64,000 nucleotides of DNA from Neptuniibacter sp048548695. Lineage in GTDB: Bacteria > Pseudomonadota > Gammaproteobacteria > Pseudomonadales > Balneatricaceae. The DNA lies in the NCBI RefSeq assembly GCF_048548695.1, contig NZ_JBLYIF010000007.1; one strand, given 5' to 3'. The translations under genes and the position numbers were made by a program. This document shows, in pieces, positions 18,523 through 26,483 of the stretch (within the stretch, counting starts at the first letter, position 1; each line of letters opens with the position of its first letter). The notes under the pieces are model-generated. The model saw only the letters and a list, made by a program, of their open reading frames with translations. It did not search any database and was not told the origin of the DNA.

Positions 18523-20313
18523 ATGAGCTTATATAAAAATATTGAAAAAACTTTTTTCAATTCTCTGACCAAAAAAATTGCCGGCAATGTTCTCTTTCTC
18601 TTAACTCCTTATATTGCACTGCTTTTCCTTGCCTATTATCACGCGCAGGAGATAGAGGCTGCAGTCTCGCGTCTGGGTATCAATTCTGCTCAAACAGATC
18701 TCCTGCATGAGACATTAAGGCACTTATGGCTCTCTGGTTTGATCACGGTGATGCTCGCGCTCATAAGCGGAGTGCTAACCATTTTCTTTATGCGCCATCT
18801 GTTTATGAAGCCGGTTATGGATGTGACTGAAGTGCTGAGTGGGATTAAACAGAACGATGGCGATATCTCAGCCACTCTACCGGTATATACCCATGACGAG
18901 ATCTCGGTTCTGGCGGCAAACTATAATGATTTTGTCGAGAAGCTAAAGGGCATCATCGCAGACACCCGAACACGCAGTGTGAATGTTGCGCTCTCTGCTG
19001 CGCGACTGAAAAAAGTTATCGGTCAGGCCCATACCAAAGCGGGTGAGCAGGAGGAGAGTGCTCATCAGGTATTTCAGTCCAGCAGTGAGGCAACTCAGGC
19101 GATCGATGAAATTGCACAAAGCACCTTGCAGATTAGTGAAAAAAATTCCGCCAATCTGGAGGATGTGCGTGCCTCTCGTGCTGAGCTGATCAAGGTTCAG
19201 GAGCAGATCGAAGCGATTCATGATCTGGTTACACGGTTTCAGGCTACCGTGCATAGCCTACATGCTAATTCACACAACATTACCCAGATCCTGTCGATGG
19301 TGCAGGATTTTTCAGATCAGACCAACCTGTTAGCGCTGAATGCATCCATTGAAGCGGCGCGTGCCGGAGATGCTGGACGGGGTTTTGCTGTGGTGGCTGA
19401 TGAAGTCAGAGGCCTGGCACAGAAGGTGGGGGAGGCGACCACCGAGATCGACAAAAATATCTCGCAGATGTCATCGCTGGTATCCGACACCGATAGCAGT
19501 GCTAAAAATATTATGGGGTATGTGGAAACTACGGGTGAGTTTATTGAGCATACCAATGGTCAGTTCAATCAGATGGTGGATGATTTCGAGCGGGTTAATA
19601 GTCAGCTTGCCAGTATCAGTGTTGCGATCGAGGAGCTGTCTTACACCAATAAAAATTCACACAAGCATGTCGAGCGGATTACCCTGTTATCGGCGGAGAT
19701 CAAAGAGGAGATGGGCCGCTCTAATGACTATTCAAATGGGCTTGAGGTTTCTACTGAGGAGAGCCAAGAACTGCTATCACGGTTTATTATCGGTTACGGT
19801 GCATTTGAAGCCATTATTCAAACAGCCCGGATGTTTAAGCAGGAGGTTGATCAGCAGCTAGAGCAGTTGAATTTGAGTTGTAATCTGTTTGATACCAGCT
19901 ACCAGCGTATGAACCCAAATCAGCTACCGGCTAAATTCATGACCGGTTACGTGGATAGATTCGATAGGCTGTTGCAGCCGCTTTATGATGGTTTTGTGCA
20001 GCAAAATCCTGATTTTATCTATAGCGTATTGGTGGATAAGAATGGCTATATCGGCACACACCATGCCAAAGTATCGCAGCCGATGACGGGAGACTTTATC
20101 AAGGATAATGCTAACAGCCGTAACCGGCGCATTTTTTTTGGTACCCGCTCAGAGCAACGTCGTGCAACCCATACCCAACCTTTTATGCTGCAGACCTATG
20201 TGCGTGACACCGGAGAAATTCTCAATGAGTTATCTATCCCGGTGTTTATAGAGGGCCGACACTGGGGCGCTTTGATTATCGGTTTTGATCCGCAGGTGCT
20301 GCTTCGTGCATAA
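18523..20313 (+). CDS. Methyl-accepting chemotaxis protein with a C-terminal sensor-like domain
   Basis: This 596-residue receptor has two membrane helices near the N-terminus (about 18-42 and 64-90) with almost no periplasmic domain between them. A HAMP segment and the conserved hairpin tip (DQTNLLALNASIEAARAGDA and following, around residues 266-305) come next. The last 170 residues lie beyond the signalling helices and look like a PAS/Cache-type sensor (VLVDKNGYIGTHHA, then LSIPVFIEGRHWGALIIGF). Sensing would then be cytoplasmic and C-terminal, an unusual layout. The gene is monocistronic. Confidence 0.85.
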   Translation: MSLYKNIEKTFFNSLTKKIAGNVLFLLTPYIALLFLAYYHAQEIEAAVSRLGINSAQTDLLHETLRHLWLSGLITVMLALISGVLTIFFMRHLFMKPVMDVTEVLSGIKQNDGDISATLPVYTHDEISVLAANYNDFVEKLKGIIADTRTRSVNVALSAARLKKVIGQAHTKAGEQEESAHQVFQSSSEATQAIDEIAQSTLQISEKNSANLEDVRASRAELIKVQEQIEAIHDLVTRFQATVHSLHANSHNITQILSMVQDFSDQTNLLALNASIEAARAGDAGRGFAVVADEVRGLAQKVGEATTEIDKNISQMSSLVSDTDSSAKNIMGYVETTGEFIEHTNGQFNQMVDDFERVNSQLASISVAIEELSYTNKNSHKHVERITLLSAEIKEEMGRSNDYSNGLEVSTEESQELLSRFIIGYGAFEAIIQTARMFKQEVDQQLEQLNLSCNLFDTSYQRMNPNQLPAKFMTGYVDRFDRLLQPLYDGFVQQNPDFIYSVLVDKNGYIGTHHAKVSQPMTGDFIKDNANSRNRRIFFGTRSEQRRATHTQPFMLQTYVRDTGEILNELSIPVFIEGRHWGALIIGFDPQVLLRA

Positions 20314-20500
20314 GTAGAATTGGCGAGTCAGCAGGTTAGGTTGAGATATTGGGTGGGTCTTATAGAGTAGGCTGCTCCAGCGGAGTGTATTCAGAACCTT
20401 GTGCGCAACGAGGTCATCATTTCTTTGCCTCGCTGCTGTTATGGGTGCTGCGGGTCGAGCCTTCGCTTCTGATGCGTAAGGGTTTTGCCGAATCGATAGA

Positions 20501-20538
20501 AAAACAAAAGCCCTGCTCATCTGAGCAGGGCTTTTGTT
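20501..20538. terminator. Terminator shared by the MCP gene and the split tRNA-Leu
   Basis: ACAAAAGCCCTGCTCA and its exact complement form a 16-bp stem around a 2-nt loop, flanked by A and T runs. It lies immediately 3' of the orphan tRNA-Leu half on the minus strand, so it is most likely that tRNA gene's native terminator. It can also stop the chemotaxis-receptor transcript. Confidence 0.8.
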
Positions 20539-20546
20539 TGGAATGC

Positions 20547-20602
20547 TGGTACCAGCGGCCGGACTCGAACCGGCACACCCGTTAAGGCGGGGGATTTTGA
20601 AT
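20547..20602 (-). pseudogene. 3' half of the interrupted tRNA-Leu(CAA)
   Basis: On the minus strand this reads the anticodon loop, the 3' side of the anticodon stem (TCCCC), a variable arm, the T arm (GGTTCGAGTCC), the acceptor strand CGCTGGT, and an encoded ACCA ending at 20547. The D arm and the 5' acceptor strand are missing. They lie 42.6 kb away at 63241-63280. Joining the two gives an 87-nt tRNA with a perfect five-pair anticodon stem (GGGGA/TCCCC) and matched acceptor strands GCCAGCG/CGCTGGT. Confidence 0.9.
20594..20602. repeat. Left attachment core
   Basis: ATTTTGAAT here is identical to the cores at 63241-63249 and in the intact tRNA at 63153-63161. It corresponds to the anticodon loop plus one stem base. 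Flanking bases differ at both borders, so the crossover lies within these nine bases. Confidence 0.8.
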
Positions 20603-20740
20603 TCACTCTTTATACTCATTTCTCGACGTTGAATAACGTTCCGCGAAGTAGATTAAAGCTCTCTATGTTGTTGATATAAAAGGCTTTGTATCTATATTCT
20701 GTCTGCGGTAGGCAATTCTGGTGTTACTCAAGATTTCTCT

Positions 20741-20784
20741 TGGGATGCAAAAATTACTTTCATTTGCATCCCATTTGCATCCCA
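20741..20784. repeat. Left-end integrase arm-site-like repeats
   Basis: TTTGCATCCCA occurs as a direct tandem pair (20763-20773 and 20774-20784) and once inverted (TGGGATGCAAA, 20741-20751). The right end carries the same arrangement with TTTGTATCCCA. Pairs of short direct repeats at an 11-bp period, close to one helical turn, and placed next to the integrase start are typical of arm-type binding sites. Confidence 0.65.
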
Positions 20785-20819
20785 GATTTTGCCGGTGAGG
20801 ATGAACAAAAGGAGATCTT

Positions 20820-20904
20820 ATGGGAGCTATATCTGACAACCGAATCAAGTTCAATAAACCGAATCTGAAAGCCATTGAGAATCGTATTAATCGAGGAGAG
20901 TTTA
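20820..20904 (+). pseudogene. Tyrosine integrase, N-terminal 28 codons only
   Basis: ATG 20820, with GGAG seven bases upstream, opens MGAISDNRIKFNKPNLKAIE, which resembles the start of P4/ICE-type tyrosine integrases. The position just inside the attachment site also fits. The frame runs into an IS5-like end at 20905 and stops at 20933. No remainder is found beyond the IS, so about 370 or more codons are lost. The assignment rests on position and a short resemblance, so it is moderate. Confidence 0.6.
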
Positions 20905-22063
20905 GGAACCTACGATCAAGCCCCTCCCTTTGAGCTATTCTGTCGATTAAGTCGCATTTACAGCGTAACTGTCCTAATTTTGATCATTTATCACCGTCTG
21001 AATGCTAATTTTTCAGCATTCAGACGGATTGGTCCTATGCCCTTAACATCTGATCAACACGCACGATGTTAGCCAGAGCAAACAACATCGCTAGCTTCCC
21101 ATCATTCTTCTTTAGGCCGCGATAACAGGCTTTGGTAAAACCAAATTGACATTTGATGATCCTGAAAGGATGTTCCACCTTGGCTCGGATACTGGCTTTA
21201 AGGTACTCAGTTTTTAACTGAACCTTATTGATCCGTGGGTGCTTCTTTAATGCTTTGACCTTACTCGGAATCTCAGCAATATGCCAATCAGCCTTTACGT
21301 CTTCCAGCTCTTCGCGTTTCTCAGCACCACGATAGCCACTGTCAGCAAAAATAAACTTTTCCTCTCCATGTAAGAGGTGCTCGGCTTGATTGAGGTCGTG
21401 CTCATGCGCAGCAGTGGTTGTGAGGCTGTGTATCAGACCTGTCTTAGCATCAACGCCGATATGAGATTTCAGGCCGAAGTACCACTGATTCCCCTTTTGA
21501 GTCTGATGCATTTCAGGATCTCGCTTGCCGCTTTTATTCTTGATCGAACTGGGCGCTTCAATGATCGTTGCATCTAAAAGCGTTCCTTCATTGACCAAGA
21601 TACCTGCTTCACTTAGCCAGCTACTGACATTCTCAAAAATCTGCCGGGCCAGATCATGCTTTTCCAATAGGTGACGGAAGTTCATGATGGTTGTGTGGTC
21701 CGGGATAGCGCCATCTAAAGATAGCCCAGCAAACAAACGCATCGGCGGCGTATCATACAGCGCATCTTCCATTGCTGGATCTCTCATACTGTACCACTGT
21801 TGCATGCAATGAATGCGTAACATGGTCTCTAGTGGATAAGGTCGACGACCGTTTCCAGCTTTAGGGTAATGTGGCTCGATCAGGTCAGACATCATGTACC
21901 AAGGAACTAGCGTATCCATTCGCTCAAGAAATAGCTCTTTGCGAGTTTTACGTCGTTTGTTTTGATATTCACTATCAGCGAAAGAGAGTTGGTGATCCAT
22001 GGAAAGTCCTCTGCACATCAGAGCCCCTATTATCTCATGTTGAGGGACTTATTCGCATCTTCC
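20905..22063. mobile_element. IS5-family insertion sequence
   Basis: The right terminus (22042-22063) read on the minus strand begins GGAAGATGCGAATAAGTCCC, clearly an IS5-type end. The left terminus (20905-20926) begins GGAACCTACGATCAAGCCCC, matching at 16 of 22 positions. The flanks TTTA (left) and CTTG (right) do not form a target duplication. This suggests the IS caused an adjacent deletion that joined the integrase stub to the TraG-like gene. Confidence 0.75.
21035..22000 (-). CDS. IS5-family DDE transposase
   Basis: This 321-residue transposase has the DDE residues in LLDATIIEAP, FADSGYRGAEKRE and RAKVEHPFRIIKCQ, the last being the Y/R-x-x-E region of IS5 transposases. The N-terminal MDHQLSFADSEYQNKRRKTR also fits. 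An upstream in-frame start at 22018 exists, but ATG 22000 has GAGGA at the right distance on the minus strand. The frame is intact, so the enzyme may be active although the element's ends are imperfect. Confidence 0.92.
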   Translation of the reverse strand: MDHQLSFADSEYQNKRRKTRKELFLERMDTLVPWYMMSDLIEPHYPKAGNGRRPYPLETMLRIHCMQQWYSMRDPAMEDALYDTPPMRLFAGLSLDGAIPDHTTIMNFRHLLEKHDLARQIFENVSSWLSEAGILVNEGTLLDATIIEAPSSIKNKSGKRDPEMHQTQKGNQWYFGLKSHIGVDAKTGLIHSLTTTAAHEHDLNQAEHLLHGEEKFIFADSGYRGAEKREELEDVKADWHIAEIPSKVKALKKHPRINKVQLKTEYLKASIRAKVEHPFRIIKCQFGFTKACYRGLKKNDGKLAMLFALANIVRVDQMLRA

Positions 22064-22098
22064 CTTGATGGTTAGCGCTTGATCATTGGAGCAGGGCA

Positions 22099-23667
22099 AT
22101 GAGTGTCGATAGCTATCTGGAGCTCTTTACTTCCCTTTTTGGCTGGACCTTCTACGGCATTCTGTGGGATGTGCTGGTCAGTACCGGTATCGTCTATCTC
22201 CCGTTTCTGGGCATTCTGATCGACAACTGGCGCGAACCGGCGCAGGGCGGTGAGGTTGGCCATGCCAGCGGCCTCTCACTGCGGCGCATGGAGATCGAGC
22301 TGTTCATTGCGCTGTTGGTAGTCGTGCTGGCCGGGCAACCCGCTGCCCTCACACCACTCAATGCCGGTACCTTGTCCTATTTGCCACCGCCGACCTTGCT
22401 GAACCCAACGCCAACAACCGCGACCGTAGCGGCCCCACAGAGCACCTATGGCACGACCGGCTTCACGGGTTCTGCCGCAACTGTCAATGTTCCCGTCTGG
22501 TGGTACGGCGTGATCGCCCTCAGCTCCGGCCTGAACCACGCCATTGTTGAAGGTCTACCTACCGTGGCAGATATGCGCACCTTCGAGCAACAAGCACACC
22601 TGGCCACCATTGCCGATCCGCGACTCAGGCAGGAGGTGAGCGGTTTCTTCAGCCAGTGCTATATCCCGGCCCGCTCCAAATACCAGGCTGAACGACCAAA
22701 CACAGCGGCCATCAATGGCATTCTCACCACCTACGGTGCCGATGATCCCGACTGGATGGGCTCACACGTCTATCGGGATACCGCAGGCTATTACGACACC
22801 CTGCGCCCGACCAACCAAATTACTGGCTGGGCTTACAACGCGGCCAGGGATACGGAATACGATCCCGCGACACCGCCAGCCTGGGGTAAACCTTACTGCA
22901 AACAGTGGTGGGAGGATGGGGCCATCGGCTTGCGGGAGAAGCTGATCAACGAGGCGGATGCCACCTCGGCCGGCTTCTCCGGTCTGGTGGTCGCTATCGC
23001 ACCGGCCCTGGCCAGCGAACAACAAAACGATGCCGTCGCCAAAACCGTTCTCACCAATGCGCCACCCTCCTGGTCGAGCAATGAACTGATCGCCAATAAT
23101 GCCTCCGGCTCGGGTTTGTTCAATACCGCGGGAAATATTGTCAAAGGCGGCCTGGCGACCGGTGGTGTGGTCACCGCATCGGCCCTGTTTTCCGTCACCA
23201 TGACCGCCGTGTTGCAGTCATTGCCCATGGTACAGGCCATTATGCTGCTGGGCATCTATGCCCTATTACCGCTGGTGGTGGTTTTGTCCCGCTACTCCAT
23301 TGCCATGATGGTGGTCGGTGGCATGGCCATCTTCACCATCAAGTTCTGGACAGTGCTCTGGTACCTGGCCATGTGGGTGGATCAAAACCTGATTCTCTCC
23401 ATGTACCCGGACGTCAATGTGTTCCTGCAGATCTTTGCCAACCCCGGCGAACACGACGCCAAGCGCATGCTGCTGAATATGATTACCACCAGCCTCTATC
23501 TGGGGCTGCCGTTGCTGTGGAGTGGGATGATGGCGTGGGCAGGGGTGAATATAGGGCGCTCTATCACTGCAGCTACTTCCCCGCTCGCAAGGCCTGCTGA
23601 TGATGCAGGAAGGCAGGGCGGCAGTTTGGGTAAAATGGCCGTCTCAAAAGGGATGAAGAAGAAATAG
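22099..23667 (+). CDS. Conjugal transfer TraG-like protein of an ICE (MPF-G type)
   Basis: The 522-residue membrane protein has N-terminal hydrophobic segments (about 12-40 and 70-90), a long periplasmic-like central part, and a cluster of helices around residues 365-490. This profile and segments such as MSVDSYLELFTSLFGWTFYG match the TraG N-terminal-type protein of ICEclc/PFGI-1-like elements, thought to be part of mating-pair stabilisation. It looks full length. It is the only transfer gene left, starting 35 bp after the IS5-like element. It has no role without the rest of the apparatus. Confidence 0.8.
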   Translation: MSVDSYLELFTSLFGWTFYGILWDVLVSTGIVYLPFLGILIDNWREPAQGGEVGHASGLSLRRMEIELFIALLVVVLAGQPAALTPLNAGTLSYLPPPTLLNPTPTTATVAAPQSTYGTTGFTGSAATVNVPVWWYGVIALSSGLNHAIVEGLPTVADMRTFEQQAHLATIADPRLRQEVSGFFSQCYIPARSKYQAERPNTAAINGILTTYGADDPDWMGSHVYRDTAGYYDTLRPTNQITGWAYNAARDTEYDPATPPAWGKPYCKQWWEDGAIGLREKLINEADATSAGFSGLVVAIAPALASEQQNDAVAKTVLTNAPPSWSSNELIANNASGSGLFNTAGNIVKGGLATGGVVTASALFSVTMTAVLQSLPMVQAIMLLGIYALLPLVVVLSRYSIAMMVVGGMAIFTIKFWTVLWYLAMWVDQNLILSMYPDVNVFLQIFANPGEHDAKRMLLNMITTSLYLGLPLLWSGMMAWAGVNIGRSITAATSPLARPADDAGRQGGSLGKMAVSKGMKKK

Positions 23668-23674
23668 GGAGCTG

Positions 23675-23884
23675 TTACAAGTCCTCCTCATACCAGCCAT
23701 CTGGATCAGCTCCAGAGTCCATACGTCCGGTACGAAAATTGTGCTCCCCAAATCGGTCTGAGCCATCTCCTAAGGGACGGTCTTCGCTTTCGTCGTCATC
23801 AGCGCTGAATAAAATGCCCACAGCGGTTACGAGCAAAGCTGCACTGGCTCTGAGGATATTGGCAATGCGGTTGACAGTCTTCAT
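23675..23884 (-). CDS. Small acidic ICE-associated protein
   Basis: This 69-residue protein has an N-terminal hydrophobic helix (about residues 8-28) and a strongly acidic tail ending DPDGWYEEDL. GGAG lies eight bases upstream of its ATG on the minus strand, which supports it as a real gene. It converges on the TraG-like gene with a 7-bp gap. Similar small membrane-anchored acidic proteins occur in ICE backbones, but I cannot name this one. It probably belongs to the ICE frame, not the metal cargo. Confidence 0.55.
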   Translation of the reverse strand: MKTVNRIANILRASAALLVTAVGILFSADDDESEDRPLGDGSDRFGEHNFRTGRMDSGADPDGWYEEDL

Positions 23885-24030
23885 CGGCAGACTCCACCTG
23901 CGGGTTACTCCAGCTCAGATTTAAGTATAGCGCCGTTGGACAAAAAAACTTAGCTCAGCCACTCAATCCTGACGGGGTGGGCCTCAAGTCAATATTTGCA
24001 GTTCTGGCGCTTAATGGAACAATCCGTTGA

Positions 24031-24044
24031 TTGATCTATGTCAA
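24031..24044. promoter_or_regulatory. FNR/ANR-like box upstream of the cus operon
   Basis: TTGATCTATGTCAA matches the FNR consensus TTGAT-N4-ATCAA at 9 of 10 positions. It sits inside a longer dyad, TGATTGA-N6-TCAATCA (24028-24047). Its centre is about 60 bp upstream of the predicted transcription start, compatible with class I activation. Confidence 0.4.
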
Positions 24045-24062
24045 TCATCAAGGGCGTTATGT

Positions 24063-24109
24063 TTGAACTTTCGAGAGAATAAGGTATCTTTCCTAAGGTT
24101 AATATAACC
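24063..24109 (+). promoter_or_regulatory. Promoter and palindrome of the cus operon
   Basis: TTGAAC (24063-24068) and TATCTT (24085-24090) are spaced by 16 bp, a reasonable sigma70 promoter. The predicted start falls at the palindrome GGTTA-ATA-TAACC (24097-24109), which could be an operator or a 5' hairpin. Confidence 0.45.
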
Positions 24110-24120
24110 ATTTGCAGATT

Positions 24121-24501
24121 ATGTGGCTTAGCAGATTCAGATTTTACATGGCGATCTTCGCGTTACTGGCTTTTACCAGCCAGTCGTTCGCTGTTGCGAA
24201 ATTGCCCTACCACAAGATGAGTCACGAATCCGATGTTCCAGTAATGACGGGGGCAATGGATCATGGAAGCCATACCAAGGCAAACAATATCCAGATCAAT
24301 AATGCCCTTACGGCTGATGCCGCTGATTGTTGCAGCCAGGATCACTGCTCTCAGCTGGATTGCATCTCTGCAAGCGTTGCGGTGGTGAGTACACTGTCGC
24401 CGTTTTCCGTCCAGTTTTCTCAAACCCTCAATACAGCGTATTCGGTTTCCTTCCTCTCCCAGGCAGCTTCCTCGCTGTTTCGCCCCCCCATTTCCCGCTG
24501 A
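24121..24501 (+). CDS. Small secreted His/Cys/Met-rich protein heading the cus operon
   Basis: The 126-residue precursor has a signal peptide (about residues 1-25, ending FAVA). Metal-liganding stretches follow: HKMSHESD, GAMDHGSH and CCSQDHCSQLDC. The C-terminus is hydrophobic and ends FRPPISR. The TTG at 24112 would add three residues, but ATG 24121 is preferred. A similar protein ending LRPPIA heads the czc operon at 58484. It may sense or buffer metal in the periplasm, as proposed for CzcI-type proteins. That role is inference. Confidence 0.6.
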   Translation: MWLSRFRFYMAIFALLAFTSQSFAVAKLPYHKMSHESDVPVMTGAMDHGSHTKANNIQINNALTADAADCCSQDHCSQLDCISASVAVVSTLSPFSVQFSQTLNTAYSVSFLSQAASSLFRPPISR

Positions 24502-24514
24502 AGTAGGGTTGGTA

Positions 24515-24531
24515 CGCCTGAAATTCAGGCG
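24515..24531. repeat. Perfect 17-bp palindrome between operon genes
   Basis: CGCCTGAA-A-TTCAGGCG lies 14 bp after the small secreted-protein gene and about 100 bp before the DUF411 gene. With a single central base it is better as a protein-binding dyad or a tight attenuating hairpin than as an intrinsic terminator, since no T run follows. Confidence 0.4.
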
Positions 24532-24633
24532 TCTGACGACTCGATAAGCGGGAGATAAAAACTCCCATAACGTATGTTTAAAACGCGCCATCGCTACGAG
24601 CGCGTTCACTGCAACTCTTGATTGGGAGTCATC

Positions 24634-25134
24634 ATGAAGCCGTTACATACCTATCTGCGCGTTCCGGCGCTGATCGTATTCCTGTTATTTCTCACCGCTT
24701 GTTCCGAAAGCGAAAATCACGCAACTAAAAGCGCAACGATTGCCACGTTGGATGTCTATAAAAGCCGCACCTGTCAATGCTGCCAGCAATGGGTTCACCA
24801 TATGGAAGATGTTGGTTTTGACACAAAAACCCACCACCCGTCGGACTTGAATCGCATTAAAAATGACTATGGCATAGCACCTGAGTTCCAGTCCTGCCAT
24901 ACAGCAGTGACGAGTAACGGTTATGTGTTCGAAGGCCATATCCCTGCGCGCTTTGTTCAGCAGTTTCTGGAAAATCCTCCCGATGACGCCATCGGCCTTA
25001 GTGTGCCTGGCATGCCGGCAGGCAGCCCTGGTATGGAGATGGGTGACAGGTTTACGCCTTACAAGGTATGGCTGCTTAAAAAAGACGGTTCGGCTGACGT
25101 GTTTGCATCTGTGAATAGTCGCTATCAGCAATAG
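24634..25134 (+). CDS. DUF411 metal-binding lipoprotein
   Basis: The 166-residue lipoprotein precursor has the lipobox LTAC near residue 22. The mature protein is a DUF411 domain with the CxCC motif (SRTCQCCQQWVHHMEDVGF), a later cysteine in FQSCHTA, and the typical GHIPARFVQQFL and GLSVPGMPAGSPGME segments. DUF411 proteins are thioredoxin-like-sized proteins usually next to copper or silver efflux genes and are presumed periplasmic metal binders. A TTG start at 24622 is less likely. The TolC-family gene begins 11 bp downstream. Confidence 0.85.
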   Translation: MKPLHTYLRVPALIVFLLFLTACSESENHATKSATIATLDVYKSRTCQCCQQWVHHMEDVGFDTKTHHPSDLNRIKNDYGIAPEFQSCHTAVTSNGYVFEGHIPARFVQQFLENPPDDAIGLSVPGMPAGSPGMEMGDRFTPYKVWLLKKDGSADVFASVNSRYQQ

Positions 25135-25145
25135 GACATATAACG

Positions 25146-26483
25146 ATGAACATTCAATGGGTATTTTTATTGTTTTTGCTGGTGGGACTTCCTGTATTTG
25201 CGCAGAGCCCGGCTAATACGTTGAGTCTGAATGAGGCCATCGCCCATGCCATTGCCACGGATCCCTGGCTGAACGGTAGCCGGCATCGCGAAGACGCTTT
25301 GACCAGCGAATCAATTTCAGCATCGACGCTTCCAGACCCCAAGGTCAGCCTGATGGCGGCTAACTTTCCTACCGATAGCTTCGATATCAACCAGGAGCCT
25401 ATGACGCAGCTCACTGTAGGTGTTAGTCAGATGTTTCCTCGCGGCGATAGTCTGGCGCTGTCCAGCCGTCAGAAACAGGAGTTGGCGGAACAGGAACCAT
25501 TGCTCAGGCAGAATCGCCAGGCCAAGGTAGCGGCTACTGTCTCGCAGCTGTGGCTGGACGCATTCAGGGCCCAGGAGAGCATTCGATTGATTGAGCGGGA
25601 TCGCTCGCTGTTTGAACATTTGGTGGATGCAACCAAAGCGAGCTATTCGTCGGCACTGGGACGTGCCCGCCAGCAGGATATTATCCGGGCCCAATTGGAG
25701 CTTACCCGGTTGGACGATCGTTTGACGGTGCTGCGGCAACAGTCGGAGTCAGCCCAACAGCGTTTATCCGAGTGGGTCGGCGGTCGCGCCCGTCTGCCGT
25801 TAGCGCAGCTTGTGCCCAGTCAGTACGGTGATGAGCCGACATCGGTGGGAGGTCAGCCGGATAGTGATCGTTGGCTCTATGAACAGGTCAATCGGCACCC
25901 ACTCTTGCTGGCACTTGATCAGCGTATTGATGCCATGGAGACCGGGGTCGAATTAGCGCGCCAGAAATATAAACCTGAGTGGGGTCTTTCCGCCCAATAC
26001 GGCTATAGGGACGATGATCCCATGGGTCGCGACCGCGCTGATTTGTTCTCTGTCGGTGTGACCTTTGACCTGCCGCTTTTCACCGGCAAGCGACAGGATA
26101 AAGACGTCAGTGCAGCCACTTCTCGGGCCGAGGCCTTGAAAACTGACAAGTTACTGATGGCGCGGCAGCTGATGGCGGAACTTGATACGGCCTTGGTCCA
26201 GCTACAGCGTCTGAATGATCGTCGCGCGCTCTACGCCGAGCAGTTATTGCCGCAAATGTCAGAGCAGGCCGAAGCTGCCCTGGCCGCCTACAACAACGAC
26301 GACGGCGACTTTGCCGAAGCGGTGCGCGCCCGCATTGCTGAGTTAAATGCCAAGATCGACTTTTTAACGATCAGGATTGATCGGCTGAAGATGATTGCCG
26401 AGTTGAATTACCTCTTGTCCAAAAATGGTTCAGAACCGTTTCCCGCCACCAGCAGTGACCACGCGGAAGGATTAACCCCATGA
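25146..26483 (+). CDS. cusC: Outer-membrane channel of a Cus-type RND pump (CusC-like)
   Basis: This 445-residue TolC-family protein has a signal peptide (about residues 1-19, ending VFA). It shows the two helical repeats of outer-membrane efflux channels, including DPKVSLMAANFPTDSFDINQ and RQQDIIRAQLELTRLDDRL. It would connect the CusA/CusB complex to the outside. The symbol is given from operon context (cusC-cusB-cusA), because TolC-family sequences alone do not show the substrate. The stop overlaps the cusB start by four bases. Confidence 0.82.
   Translation: MNIQWVFLLFLLVGLPVFAQSPANTLSLNEAIAHAIATDPWLNGSRHREDALTSESISASTLPDPKVSLMAANFPTDSFDINQEPMTQLTVGVSQMFPRGDSLALSSRQKQELAEQEPLLRQNRQAKVAATVSQLWLDAFRAQESIRLIERDRSLFEHLVDATKASYSSALGRARQQDIIRAQLELTRLDDRLTVLRQQSESAQQRLSEWVGGRARLPLAQLVPSQYGDEPTSVGGQPDSDRWLYEQVNRHPLLLALDQRIDAMETGVELARQKYKPEWGLSAQYGYRDDDPMGRDRADLFSVGVTFDLPLFTGKRQDKDVSAATSRAEALKTDKLLMARQLMAELDTALVQLQRLNDRRALYAEQLLPQMSEQAEAALAAYNNDDGDFAEAVRARIAELNAKIDFLTIRIDRLKMIAELNYLLSKNGSEPFPATSSDHAEGLTP

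Noticed and set aside
20547..20602. A complete tRNA at the left border
   Set aside because: The D arm and 5' acceptor strand are missing. Upstream sequence on the minus strand does not fold as a tRNA.
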